This document shows, piece by piece, positions 1 to 6,715 of a stretch of 14,576 bases of DNA. Made by a program: the position numbers and the translations under genes. A model generated the notes under the pieces. That model was not told the origin of the DNA and searched no databases. It saw only the letters and a program-made list of their open reading frames with translations. Origin of the DNA: Desulfobacterales bacterium. GTDB taxonomy: Bacteria; Desulfobacterota; Desulfobacteria; Desulfobacterales; Desulfobacteraceae. Location: contig JAKSBM010000708.1 in assembly GCA_022361135.1 (NCBI GenBank), forward strand, positions 1-14,576, read 5' to 3'. Each line of letters opens with the position of its first letter. Within the stretch, counting starts at the first letter, position 1.

Positions 1-913
1 CATTGTTGTTGAAGGGGGCCACATCGGTGTGCATGGGCAGGGTGTAGTGGTGCCCCCCATTGACCCGGAGGACGTCAATGCCCGGGGTCCGTTTGAAGAG
101 GTGGACGGTTTTGAGTTCCACCCGGTTCATATAGTCCACCTGGCCCGTGCGCAGGGCATTGGTCCGGCTGGAGGCATCCTTCACCGCAAGGATTTCCACA
201 CTGTCGAAATGGGCCCTGTCGGTTTTAAAATAATTGGGGTTTCGTTTGAACTGGACCCGTACCCCGGGCTCCCAGCTTTCCAGGATATATCCACCGGTTC
301 CCACTCCCTCTTCCCACGCTTGTCCCTGGGTGCCGTCGGGGACCATGACCAGGTGGTAGTCATTGAGAACATAGGGGAAGTCCGCATTCCCGTCTTTAAG
401 GGTGAAGACCACCTGGTGTTTGCCCTGGGCCTGGATATCCTGGATCTGGTCCACCAGTCCCTTGGCCCCGGGCTTTGAATCTTTGCCCATGTGGTGGCGG
501 ATGGAATAAACCACATCCTGGCTGTCCAGGGATTTACCATTGTGGAATTCCACACCCTTTCTTAGATTAAAGGCCCATTCCTTTGCACCGGTGGAAACAT
601 CCCAGGATTCAGCCAGTTCGGGCAGGGCTTCTCCCTTGTGATTCACCTCCACCAAATTGTTCCTCACTGCGTAACTGGTGCTGATTTCGATTTGATCGGC
701 CAGGACGGCGGCGTCCAGGCTGTCCGTGGTATGGCCCCCATCCATTCCCATGCGGAAATGGCCTCCTTTTTTAGGGGTGTTCGCCCGGGCTTCGGTGGGG
801 AGAAAAGAGGGGATCAGGCTAGCACTCACTCCCAGGGCGGTGAGGTGGGTAATGAATTGACGACGGCTGATTTTTTTGTTTTCAAAGTCTTTGAGCAAAG
901 TGGAGCTGGGCAT
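1..913 (-). CDS. Tat-exported ABC transporter substrate-binding protein, family 5 (peptide type), 3' end outside window
   Basis: This is the N-terminal 304 codons of a periplasmic solute-binding protein; the rest lies beyond the left edge. Residues 1-44 look like a twin-arginine signal peptide: S16-R17-R18-Q19-F20-I21, a hydrophobic stretch at about 24-38 and an A42-R43-A44 cleavage site. The mature part has features of the SBP family 5 (DppA/OppA-like) fold: 'LPELAESWDVS', 'FNLRKGVEFHNGK', 'DVVYSIRHH', 'GTGGYILESWEPG' and 'FKRNPNYF'. Such proteins deliver peptides, nickel or other small ligands to an inner-membrane ABC transporter. The ATG at 913 is chosen because GGAAGG lies about 8 nt upstream and the signal peptide starts there. 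Tat export suggests that it folds, or binds a cofactor, before export. Permease and ATPase genes would be expected further left but are not visible. The substrate cannot be assigned from sequence alone. Confidence 0.9.
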   Translation of the reverse strand, partial: MPSSTLLKDFENKKISRRQFITHLTALGVSASLIPSFLPTEARANTPKKGGHFRMGMDGGHTTDSLDAAVLADQIEISTSYAVRNNLVEVNHKGEALPELAESWDVSTGAKEWAFNLRKGVEFHNGKSLDSQDVVYSIRHHMGKDSKPGAKGLVDQIQDIQAQGKHQVVFTLKDGNADFPYVLNDYHLVMVPDGTQGQAWEEGVGTGGYILESWEPGVRVQFKRNPNYFKTDRAHFDSVEILAVKDASSRTNALRTGQVDYMNRVELKTVHLFKRTPGIDVLRVNGGHHYTLPMHTDVAPFNNN

Positions 914-1122
914 GGTTCATCCTTCCGATTTAAAGGTGTTGATATCAAGCCTGGCATGGACCCGTTTTCGGATCCGGGGGATGGGCCGCTGATGGCAAGA
1001 ATCGTGGTCCGTCCATCATTGCGTATCGGCAATCTCCCCCATGCTGTTCTACAGATGGCGGCCCATGTGGAATATGGGTCCACTCCTCTGCATTGGTGAT
1101 TAGCAAAAGAAAAACTGGGCTA
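914..1122 (-). other. Long untranslated leader of the binding-protein gene
   Basis: There is no credible gene here; the short reading frames on both strands lack a ribosome binding site. The region would be the 5' UTR of the binding-protein mRNA. It holds two interleaved complementary pairs, CCCAT/ATGGG (1062-1066 with 1074-1078) and GTGGA/TCCAC (1067-1071 with 1079-1083), which could form alternative hairpins or a small pseudoknot. It also holds the palindrome CGGATCCG (969-976). I do not recognise a known riboswitch class. Confidence 0.4.
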
Positions 1123-1151
1123 TTTATATTGAGTTCGAACTATTTTGTCAA
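1123..1151 (-). promoter_or_regulatory. Sigma-70-type promoter for the family-5 binding-protein gene
   Basis: On the minus strand a perfect TTGACA (1151-1146) is followed by a 17-nt spacer and TATAAA (1128-1123). This is near-consensus for the housekeeping sigma factor. Transcription would start near 1116, leaving a leader of about 200 nt before the ATG at 913. The spacer contains a perfect 10-bp palindrome, AGTTCGAACT (1132-1141), placed where a repressor could block the polymerase. The boxes are read directly from sequence; activity is inferred. Confidence 0.75.
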
Positions 1152-1268
1152 CTACACACAAGATCAATCGCCTTTGCTGGCAGGTTGTTGGGATTTGTTT
1201 TTCAGGATTTTGGGAGGATTAATGCAATGTGTTCTATGTTTGTTTGGCCTGGGAGGGGGAGGGGAACC

Positions 1269-1292
1269 GGGCATCCCGGAATCGGGATGCCC
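1269..1292 (-). terminator. Hairpin downstream of the FabG-like gene, probable terminator
   Basis: A perfect 10-bp inverted repeat, GGGCATCCCG / CGGGATGCCC, encloses a GAAT loop. It begins 24 nt past the stop codon of the fabG-like gene. No clear U-tract follows on the minus strand, so it may act as a Rho-assisted terminator or an mRNA-stabilising 3' hairpin rather than a textbook intrinsic terminator. Confidence 0.5.
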
Positions 1293-1315
1293 AGGGGGAG
1301 GTTAAGATGGGAAAA

Positions 1316-2047
1316 TCAGCAGAGGCCGCCATTGACACCCAGGACCTGGCCGGTGATATAGCTGGCTGGTTTGGATGCGAGGAAGACCACGGATGCGGCG
1401 ATTTCTTCGGCCGTTCCCAGCCGTTCCGCCGGGATGGTTTTGGCGATCTCTTCTACGGGGAGACCGTCCACCATCTCGGTTTCCACAAAACCGGGTGCCA
1501 CGGCATTCACGGTGATGTTGCGTTTGGCGATTTCCTTGGCCAGGGCCTTGGTGGCACCGATGAGGCCTGCCTTGGAGGCGGAATAGTTTACCTGCCCCCC
1601 CTGTCCCATCTGGCCCGAGGCCGATGAAATATTGATGATGCGGCCGTATTTTTGGGACAGCATCTTTTTCACCACCGGTTTGGTCACATTGTAAAAGCCG
1701 GTGAGGTTGGTGTTGATCACCCGTTCCCAGGTGGCTTTTTTCATCATGGCCATGAGCATGTCTTCCCGGACCCCGGCATTGTTCACCAGGATATCCACCC
1801 GTTTTTTCTCGGCAATGATCTGTTTGACGGCGGCGGTGGCTGCAGTGTCATCGGCCACATCAAAGGGAAGGAGCGCGCCGTCGCCTCCGGCAGCCCGGAC
1901 ATGTTCAAGGGTTTCCCTGGCTGCATCTTCGTTGCTTTGATAGTTGATGTAAATGAAACGATCCTTGGCCAACCCCACGGTCACGGCACGTCCAATGCCG
2001 CGGGAAGCTCCGGTTACCAATGCGATTTCGTGATTTTCCATGGTCAT
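1316..2047 (-). CDS. fabG: 3-oxoacyl-[acyl-carrier-protein] reductase FabG-like, SDR family
   Basis: This is a 243-residue classical short-chain dehydrogenase/reductase, the usual FabG length. The cofactor loop TGASRGIG is at residues 12-19, the structural NNAG at 89-92, and the catalytic tetrad is N114, S142, Y155 and K159 in the setting 'NYSASKAGLIGATKALAKE'. The C-terminus 'YITGQVLGVNGG' is also FabG-like. FabG reduces 3-oxoacyl-ACP to 3-hydroxyacyl-ACP with NADPH in the cytoplasm. The ATG at 2047 has AAGGAG 7 nt upstream; a second in-frame ATG lies at 2041. No acyl-carrier-protein, fabD, fabF or other fatty-acid synthesis gene is adjacent, so it may be a paralogue with another substrate, such as a dedicated ketoacyl pathway or polyene-type product. 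The family call is secure; the exact substrate is not. Confidence 0.88.
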   Translation of the reverse strand: MTMENHEIALVTGASRGIGRAVTVGLAKDRFIYINYQSNEDAARETLEHVRAAGGDGALLPFDVADDTAATAAVKQIIAEKKRVDILVNNAGVREDMLMAMMKKATWERVINTNLTGFYNVTKPVVKKMLSQKYGRIINISSASGQMGQGGQVNYSASKAGLIGATKALAKEIAKRNITVNAVAPGFVETEMVDGLPVEEIAKTIPAERLGTAEEIAASVVFLASKPASYITGQVLGVNGGLC

Positions 2048-2175
2048 ATTTTAACTCCTTATAAAGAATGCAATATCGGGAATGGCGGTGGCGGACCATC
2101 TTTTTCTCGGAGGGTAGGATACCCCTTGTCCCCGGATATGTCTTCCCCCGGATTCCACCCATCCACCTGCCCATA

Positions 2176-2206
2176 AATATATGCGTCATTCCGGGGCGTG
2201 ATGCAA
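2176..2206 (-). promoter_or_regulatory. Possible sigma-70 promoter for the FabG-like gene
   Basis: On the minus strand TTGCAT (2206-2201) is followed after 19 nt by TATATT (2181-2176). The spacing is long, so this is a weak candidate. It would give a leader of about 120 nt before the fabG-like start at 2047. Confidence 0.28.
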
Positions 2207-2391
2207 TTTTTTTTTCGGTTGGGGGTTCCATGTTCCGTTGGGTGGAGGCGGGTTACTTGGCATCGCAATCTAGTAAATGGGAAATTGAAGAAAAACGGTA
2301 TTGGATTGAGAAAGTGCTTGTAATGCGGTGAATAAAGTTGGGATGGGACTTTTGTCAGAGAGCCAAAAATAGCTTGAACTTCCACAGCCCA

Positions 2392-2407
2392 GGGGGTAAT
2401 TACCTCC
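2392..2407. promoter_or_regulatory. Operator-like palindrome in the IclR-FabG intergenic region
   Basis: A perfect 10-bp palindrome, GGTAATTACC (2395-2404), is flanked by GG and CC one base out on each side, giving a 16-bp interrupted dyad. It lies about 350 bp upstream of the FabG-like start. Its shape fits a dimeric regulator site, but no specific family is indicated. Confidence 0.25.
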
Positions 2408-2658
2408 GAATTGAATAATGGGGTGCTGTATCTTGAAATCCATGATGGGGAGTGATCATGAAGCCTTCTTGGTCAAGGCTGGTGCCGCCTTGATGACCAT
2501 CCAAATCAAGAATCCAATTACCAAACGCAGTGACCACGTTCAGTTTACATTTCTCAACCACGGCAGTCCCAACATCAGCAATTGCGGGAGGAGCCAGGAT
2601 ATCCAGGGTAAAGGCGTGGTGGCCAGCCATTTTGATTGATGATTCGAGGTGGGCGGTA

Positions 2659-3417
2659 TCAGGGGACCAATGCCCGGTTAATGGTCCCGGCCGCTTCCAG
2701 GGTGTGGGTCACAAGGCGGTTTAATTTTTTGTCGTCCATGCCGGCCTTGAAGCCCACCACCCAGAGGGCCGGGGTGTAGGGGCCGCAGGCGGCCAGGGGA
2801 ACGGCCACGGCGCAGACGCCGGCGATGTATTCTTCGTCGTCCAGGGCATAGCCCTGGCTGCGGATGGTTTCAAGTCCCTTTTCATAGGCGGCCGGATCGG
2901 TGATGGTGGCCGGGGTGTAGCGGGGCAGGGGGGCCTGGGTGAGGAGGCGGCGCACCTCGTCCCGGGGTAGGGTGGAAAGGAAGGCCTTACCCACGGCGCC
3001 GGCCAGGAGGGGAAGGGCGGTGCCGATGGGGGAGGAAATCTTAAAATCCTTGGGGGACTCCACCCGGTCGATGATGGTGACATGGTTCCCGTTGCGCAGG
3101 CCCAGGAAGACGGTTTCCCGGCATTGGTGGAGGAGGGTTTCCATGGCCGGCCGGGCAATGCGCTGGATATCCACCCGCTGGTTCACCGAACGGCCCAGTT
3201 CCAGGAGGGTGAGGCCCACGGTATAGCGTTTGGATTTGGGATCCCGGGCCAGGGCCCCCTGCTGCTCCAGGGCGGCGGTGATGCCGTGGACCGTGCTTTT
3301 ACCGATGTCCAGCCGGGATGAAATTTCGCTGATACCCATGCCGGTTTCGGACCGGGAAACAACCCTGAGAATCTGGAAGGCCTTCTGGACAATGGGCGCC
3401 TGATATTTTTTAACCAT
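2659..3417 (-). CDS. IclR-family transcriptional regulator
   Basis: This protein of 252 residues matches the usual IclR length. Residues about 6-75 form the winged helix-turn-helix, with 'AFQILRVVSR', 'GISEISSRLDIGKSTVHGI' and the wing 'KRYTVGLTLLELG'. Residues about 78-250 form the effector domain with hallmarks 'SPIGTALPLLAGAVGKAFL' and 'GYALDDEEYIAGVCAVAVPL'. IclR proteins are cytoplasmic dimers that repress or activate catabolic genes in response to small acids or aromatics. The ATG at 3417 is preferred over 3423 because AAGGA lies 8 nt upstream of it and only 2 nt from the other. The gene starts 64 nt after the stop of the FapA-like gene on the same strand, so some read-through from the operon is possible. 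The effector and target are unknown; the neighbouring FabG-like and binding-protein genes are natural candidates. Confidence 0.92.
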   Translation of the reverse strand: MVKKYQAPIVQKAFQILRVVSRSETGMGISEISSRLDIGKSTVHGITAALEQQGALARDPKSKRYTVGLTLLELGRSVNQRVDIQRIARPAMETLLHQCRETVFLGLRNGNHVTIIDRVESPKDFKISSPIGTALPLLAGAVGKAFLSTLPRDEVRRLLTQAPLPRYTPATITDPAAYEKGLETIRSQGYALDDEEYIAGVCAVAVPLAACGPYTPALWVVGFKAGMDDKKLNRLVTHTLEAAGTINRALVP

Positions 3418-3444
3418 GGCCATTTTCCTTAGTACGGATGGCTG

Positions 3445-3463
3445 GGAAAGGCAATGGCTTTCC
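3445..3463 (-). promoter_or_regulatory. Inverted repeat upstream of the IclR gene, possible autoregulatory operator
   Basis: GGAAAG and CTTTCC arms are separated by 7 nt, 28 bp ahead of the chosen IclR start. The GGAAA/TTTCC half-sites resemble those described for IclR-type operators, though the spacing is wider than in the Escherichia coli IclR site. Autoregulation is common in this family. The binding assignment is inference from one site. Confidence 0.25.
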
Positions 3464-3480
3464 TGAAAATAGCCCGGGGA

Positions 3481-5964
3481 TCAGCGCAGGGGGGAGAAGG
3501 TTATTTCATGGAAGAAGAGGTTGTCCTCTTCCCGCTCCTCTTCCTGGATGAGGCAACGGCTCCGGTTTTCGTTTAAGGTGATGGAAACATTGGGGGCCAT
3601 GATCCGGGTGTCCTGGAGGATTTTACTCTGGACGGCCACCCGGGGGGCGGGATTGCATTGGCGGATATAGTCGTCCATCTGCCGTTTCTTCTTAAAGAGT
3701 TCCACGTTTTCTTCTTCCCGCTGCCGGACCTTGGCCTTGATGATGTCCGCCTCCATCCCCAGCTGGTCGGCCTGTTCAAAGAGCTGGTTGATTTCCTGGC
3801 AGGCTGCCTCCTCCCGCTGTTGGAGGTTTTTGATGGTTTTGACCAGGGCCTTGGCCTTTTGGGTTTCCCCGGCCTTTTTAAAGGCTTCCACCCGGCGGAC
3901 TTCGTCGGAAATGGCCTTCTGGGACCGGTCCCGGGCCTGGGTGGCCTGGGCGATGTCCATGTGGATCCGTTTGTCCCTGGCTTTGATCTTGTCCAACTCC
4001 CCGTTGATTTTTTCGACAACTTCCATGTTGCCTTCAATCTCTTTGGCATTGGCCTTTTTGAGGTTTTCCACATGGTCGGCCAGACCCACCTTGATCAGTG
4101 GGGGGGTGGAGGTCTCCGTGCCGATGATCCGGGCATCCACCCCCTGGGTGGCGGAGATGGTGGAGGCAATGATACTGCCCGTGGGCATGCGGCATTCCCC
4201 GGAGATTACGATGGTTGAATCCACCACCTCCTTAAAGGCCATGAGATCTCCAAATCCCGAGATTCGACAATTGTTCACGAATTTGGTGTGGACGTTGGCC
4301 ACATTTTTCACCGTGGTATTGGTCATGCCGTTGGAGACGCTGAGATCTCCGGTGAGTTCGATGACGGCCCCCTCCACGGATTTGGCCGTGAGGCTGACGC
4401 CTTTGACGCTGAATCCTTCCTTCACCGTGCCCTTGACCACGATGTTTCCGGCGAAATCAATGTTTCCGGTGTTGAAATCCACATCACCGTTGATGATCAT
4501 CTCTTCGTTCACGGTGACACAGCCCATGGCGTCCAGGTGGGGTTGGCCGTGGACATCGGCCATGATTTCCGTTCCGCCTCCGCCTTCGTAGGTTCCGGTT
4601 CCGGCTTCAAAGGGGGGATCAAAGGGTTCGTCCACGGGCAGGTGCTGGCCGTAGATGTCCTTCCCCGGGATTCCTTTTTCCGCCGGGGTCTTCCGTCCCA
4701 AAAGGGTGTGGGCATCCACATAGGGGATATTGCCCCGGTCCCTGAAGTCGATGGTGCCGTTTTCCAGGATTTTACCCGGGTTGGTGTAGTTGATTTCGAA
4801 AAAATATTCCACGGCCCCATCCTTGGCCGGTACCGGGGTGTCCCCCTGGGCCAGTGTCAGGGGGGCCTTGGGTGACGGATTGCTTTCAATCCAGTCCAGG
4901 ATGACGGGATCGTCGGCCAGGCCGTATTCAATGCCCTGGAGCCGGGCGAATTCCAGGATGGCGGGCAGGGTGACCACCTGGGTGTTCAGTTCCCGTTTGG
5001 CGGTCAATTGGGCCGAAAGGCCGTCCGGGGCCGGGGTCAGGGTCAGGTAGGTGTCGGGTTTCAGCAGATCCCGTTCCGTGGGTTCCACCTCCATGTTCCC
5101 TTCTTCTGCCAGTGCCTGGGCTTCGGATTCCCTCACCCCGGTGAGGAGCTCCATGTAAACCGCCCCCCGAACCGCCTCCACCAGGGGAGGGGGCTCGGAT
5201 TCGTCCAGGGCGGTCAGGTCAATGTCCACAAGGGCATTCCGGGTGATTTCCGGGGGGGACCAGTCCATGTCGTTGCCCTGGGCCAGCTCCCGGAGGTGGT
5301 TGGCCAGGCTTTGTCCGGCCTGGGTAAATAATTCCGCCACGGTTTCCGGGGTCATGGATCGATCCAGATGTTCCACGATTCGGGGCAGGGTGAGTTCCCC
5401 GGCCATGAGTTGCTGCTGATCCAGTTCCTGTTCCCTGCGTTCCAGGGCTTCCAGTTTGGATTTTCTTTCCTGGATTCGTTTTCGCCCCCCCTGGTTTTTG
5501 CCCTTGAGTCGCTGGGCCACTTCGTACAATTGTTCGTTCTGGCGTTCAATGACCCGTTTGTATCGATTTTTTTGTTCCCATTCCTGGTATCCGGCCCGGC
5601 AGGTGAGGGCCTGGTTCACCAGGTCCTGTCCCTCAAATGGGAAGGAGAGGCAGGCATGGATATGGGCGGTGTTGATGGCCTGGATGAGGTAGTTATTGTC
5701 CTCCTCCGGGATCACCAGCATGCGTTGGGTCATGGGGGAAATTTTTTCGGCCTGGCGGATGACTTCGCTGCCCTCCATTTCCGGCAGGTGCCAGCCGCTG
5801 ATGAGGAGCATGAAGGGCATGGCCTTTGAGGCCATGAGTTCCAGGGCGGCCTTGGGGGAGTCTTTGAAGGTGAGTTTCCACCCGTCCCTTTCCAGGTTTT
5901 CCCGGATGAGGTCCCGGATGGGGGGATGGGGTTCGATGACCAGGGCAGTGGGTTCGGTGTTCAT
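3481..5964 (-). CDS. Pseudo-receiver / coiled-coil / FapA (DUF342) fusion protein
   Basis: This last gene of the signalling operon encodes 827 residues. Residues 1-115 have a receiver fold but the active site is lost: E11-P12 replace the acidic pair, G57 the phospho-acceptor Asp, I85 the Thr and F108 the Lys. Residues about 130-185 are charged and predicted coiled coil. Residues about 245-630 match FapA/DUF342: a mixed N-terminal part with 'IDFRDRGNIPYVDAHTLLG' and 'GIPGKDIYG', then a glycine- and valine-rich right-handed beta-helix with repeats such as 'IINGDVDFNTGNIDFAGN'. Residues about 635-755 are a long coiled coil, followed by a short beta tail. FapA proteins are cytoplasmic scaffold-like proteins, linked in some bacteria to flagellar assembly and polar localisation. 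The ATG at 5964 follows the upstream stop by 1 nt; upstream in-frame sequence overlaps the previous gene out of frame and is not receiver-like. It is the likely non-DNA output of the relay. Confidence 0.85.
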   Translation of the reverse strand: MNTEPTALVIEPHPPIRDLIRENLERDGWKLTFKDSPKAALELMASKAMPFMLLISGWHLPEMEGSEVIRQAEKISPMTQRMLVIPEEDNNYLIQAINTAHIHACLSFPFEGQDLVNQALTCRAGYQEWEQKNRYKRVIERQNEQLYEVAQRLKGKNQGGRKRIQERKSKLEALERREQELDQQQLMAGELTLPRIVEHLDRSMTPETVAELFTQAGQSLANHLRELAQGNDMDWSPPEITRNALVDIDLTALDESEPPPLVEAVRGAVYMELLTGVRESEAQALAEEGNMEVEPTERDLLKPDTYLTLTPAPDGLSAQLTAKRELNTQVVTLPAILEFARLQGIEYGLADDPVILDWIESNPSPKAPLTLAQGDTPVPAKDGAVEYFFEINYTNPGKILENGTIDFRDRGNIPYVDAHTLLGRKTPAEKGIPGKDIYGQHLPVDEPFDPPFEAGTGTYEGGGGTEIMADVHGQPHLDAMGCVTVNEEMIINGDVDFNTGNIDFAGNIVVKGTVKEGFSVKGVSLTAKSVEGAVIELTGDLSVSNGMTNTTVKNVANVHTKFVNNCRISGFGDLMAFKEVVDSTIVISGECRMPTGSIIASTISATQGVDARIIGTETSTPPLIKVGLADHVENLKKANAKEIEGNMEVVEKINGELDKIKARDKRIHMDIAQATQARDRSQKAISDEVRRVEAFKKAGETQKAKALVKTIKNLQQREEAACQEINQLFEQADQLGMEADIIKAKVRQREEENVELFKKKRQMDDYIRQCNPAPRVAVQSKILQDTRIMAPNVSITLNENRSRCLIQEEEREEDNLFFHEITFSPLR

Positions 5965-5965
5965 T

Positions 5966-6715
5966 TTAATGGTCCAGTTCCGGCAGGGGCATTTCAAAAC
6001 CCTTGCGGTTTGAAAGGAGATTAAATTGATGGAAAAGATCGGCCAGGCAGCGGGCGTGGAGATCGTTGAGCAATTGGTCCGGCCCGGTTTCCGGTGGGGG
6101 ATCCTCCAGGTAGGCCTTGAAGGTCGCTTCCAGGTCCCGGGGGGCGGCATCACTGCCCGGGGGAGAGGGAATCCGTCTCTCCAGTCGCCGTTCCAGGGTT
6201 GTTATTTTCAGCTCCAGTTCCTCCAGGGAGGCGGCATGGTTGCGGCTGCTCTCCATGAGTTTCCGGTCCAGGAGAAAGAGTTTTTTATTTTGCTGGACCG
6301 CGGTGTTGAACAGCCTTTCATTTTCCCGGTGGTGTTCAAACCGTTCCAGGGCATCCCGGATGTCCCGGATCAGGGTGGCATTGTCCCAGGGTTTGTTAAT
6401 GTATTTGTGCACCGCCCCCTGGTTGATGGAATCGGTGACCGTGTCCATGTCTGAATAGGCCGTGAGAAGAAAACGGATGCTGTCCGGGGAGATCTGCTTT
6501 ACCAGTTTGAGGAATTCCGTGCCCTGCATATCGGGCATGCGCTGGTCGGAAATGATAAGGGAAAAGGGGAATTTCGCGGCCTGGACCTGGATCAGGGCCC
6601 CGGGGGCATTGTCGGTGTAAGTGAACTCCAGCCCTTCCATGGAGAGGAGGCGTCCCAGGGATTTGCCGATTTGTTTTTCGTCGTCCACAATGAGGATGCG
6701 ATGGGGAGCGGTCAT
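5966..6715 (-). CDS. Response regulator: receiver domain with coiled-coil C-terminal tail
   Basis: This 249-residue protein begins with an intact receiver: D11-D12 acidic pair, phospho-acceptor D57 in 'LIISDQRMPDMQG', T85 and K108 in 'KYINKPW'. The 'FLLTAYSDMDTVTDSINQG' stretch is typical of receivers attached to HD-GYP or other signalling outputs. Residues about 118-180 are charged and heptad-like, and the last 70 are proline-rich then amphipathic. No DNA-binding, GGDEF, EAL or HD-GYP domain is present, so it probably works by protein contact, as a relay intermediate or adaptor. Its ATG overlaps the stop of the upstream kinase as ATGA. The receiver aligns segment by segment with the degenerate receiver of the FapA-like protein encoded next, which suggests duplication. 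Confidence 0.88.
   Translation of the reverse strand: MTAPHRILIVDDEKQIGKSLGRLLSMEGLEFTYTDNAPGALIQVQAAKFPFSLIISDQRMPDMQGTEFLKLVKQISPDSIRFLLTAYSDMDTVTDSINQGAVHKYINKPWDNATLIRDIRDALERFEHHRENERLFNTAVQQNKKLFLLDRKLMESSRNHAASLEELELKITTLERRLERRIPSPPGSDAAPRDLEATFKAYLEDPPPETGPDQLLNDLHARCLADLFHQFNLLSNRKGFEMPLPELDH

Larger units (their letters stand above)
2048..2658. other. Intergenic region between the IclR and FabG-like genes, no convincing gene
   Basis: About 610 nt lie without a supportable gene. A 76-codon frame on the minus strand (2630-2400) and a 73-codon frame on the plus strand (2418-2639) overlap almost completely. Neither has a ribosome binding site or a recognisable motif, and at most one could be real or a decayed remnant. 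The region holds a weak promoter candidate for the FabG-like gene (2176-2206) and an operator-like palindrome at 2392-2407. I see no terminator with a U-tract after the IclR gene. Confidence 0.5.

Noticed and set aside
1093..1627. Plus-strand frames around 1093-1305 and 1229-1627
   Set aside because: They run into the antisense of the FabG-like gene and cross the promoter and terminator hairpin; there is no protein-like sequence.
3658..4591. Two long plus-strand frames opposite the FapA-like gene
   Set aside because: Both are antisense shadows of the coiled-coil and beta-helix coding region, with low-complexity sequence and no start signals.
5965..6153. N-terminal extension of the FapA-like frame by 63 codons
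   Set aside because: It overlaps the upstream response-regulator gene in another frame, and the extra residues are Pro/Arg/Trp-rich with no fold signature. The receiver-like sequence starts at the ATG at 5964.
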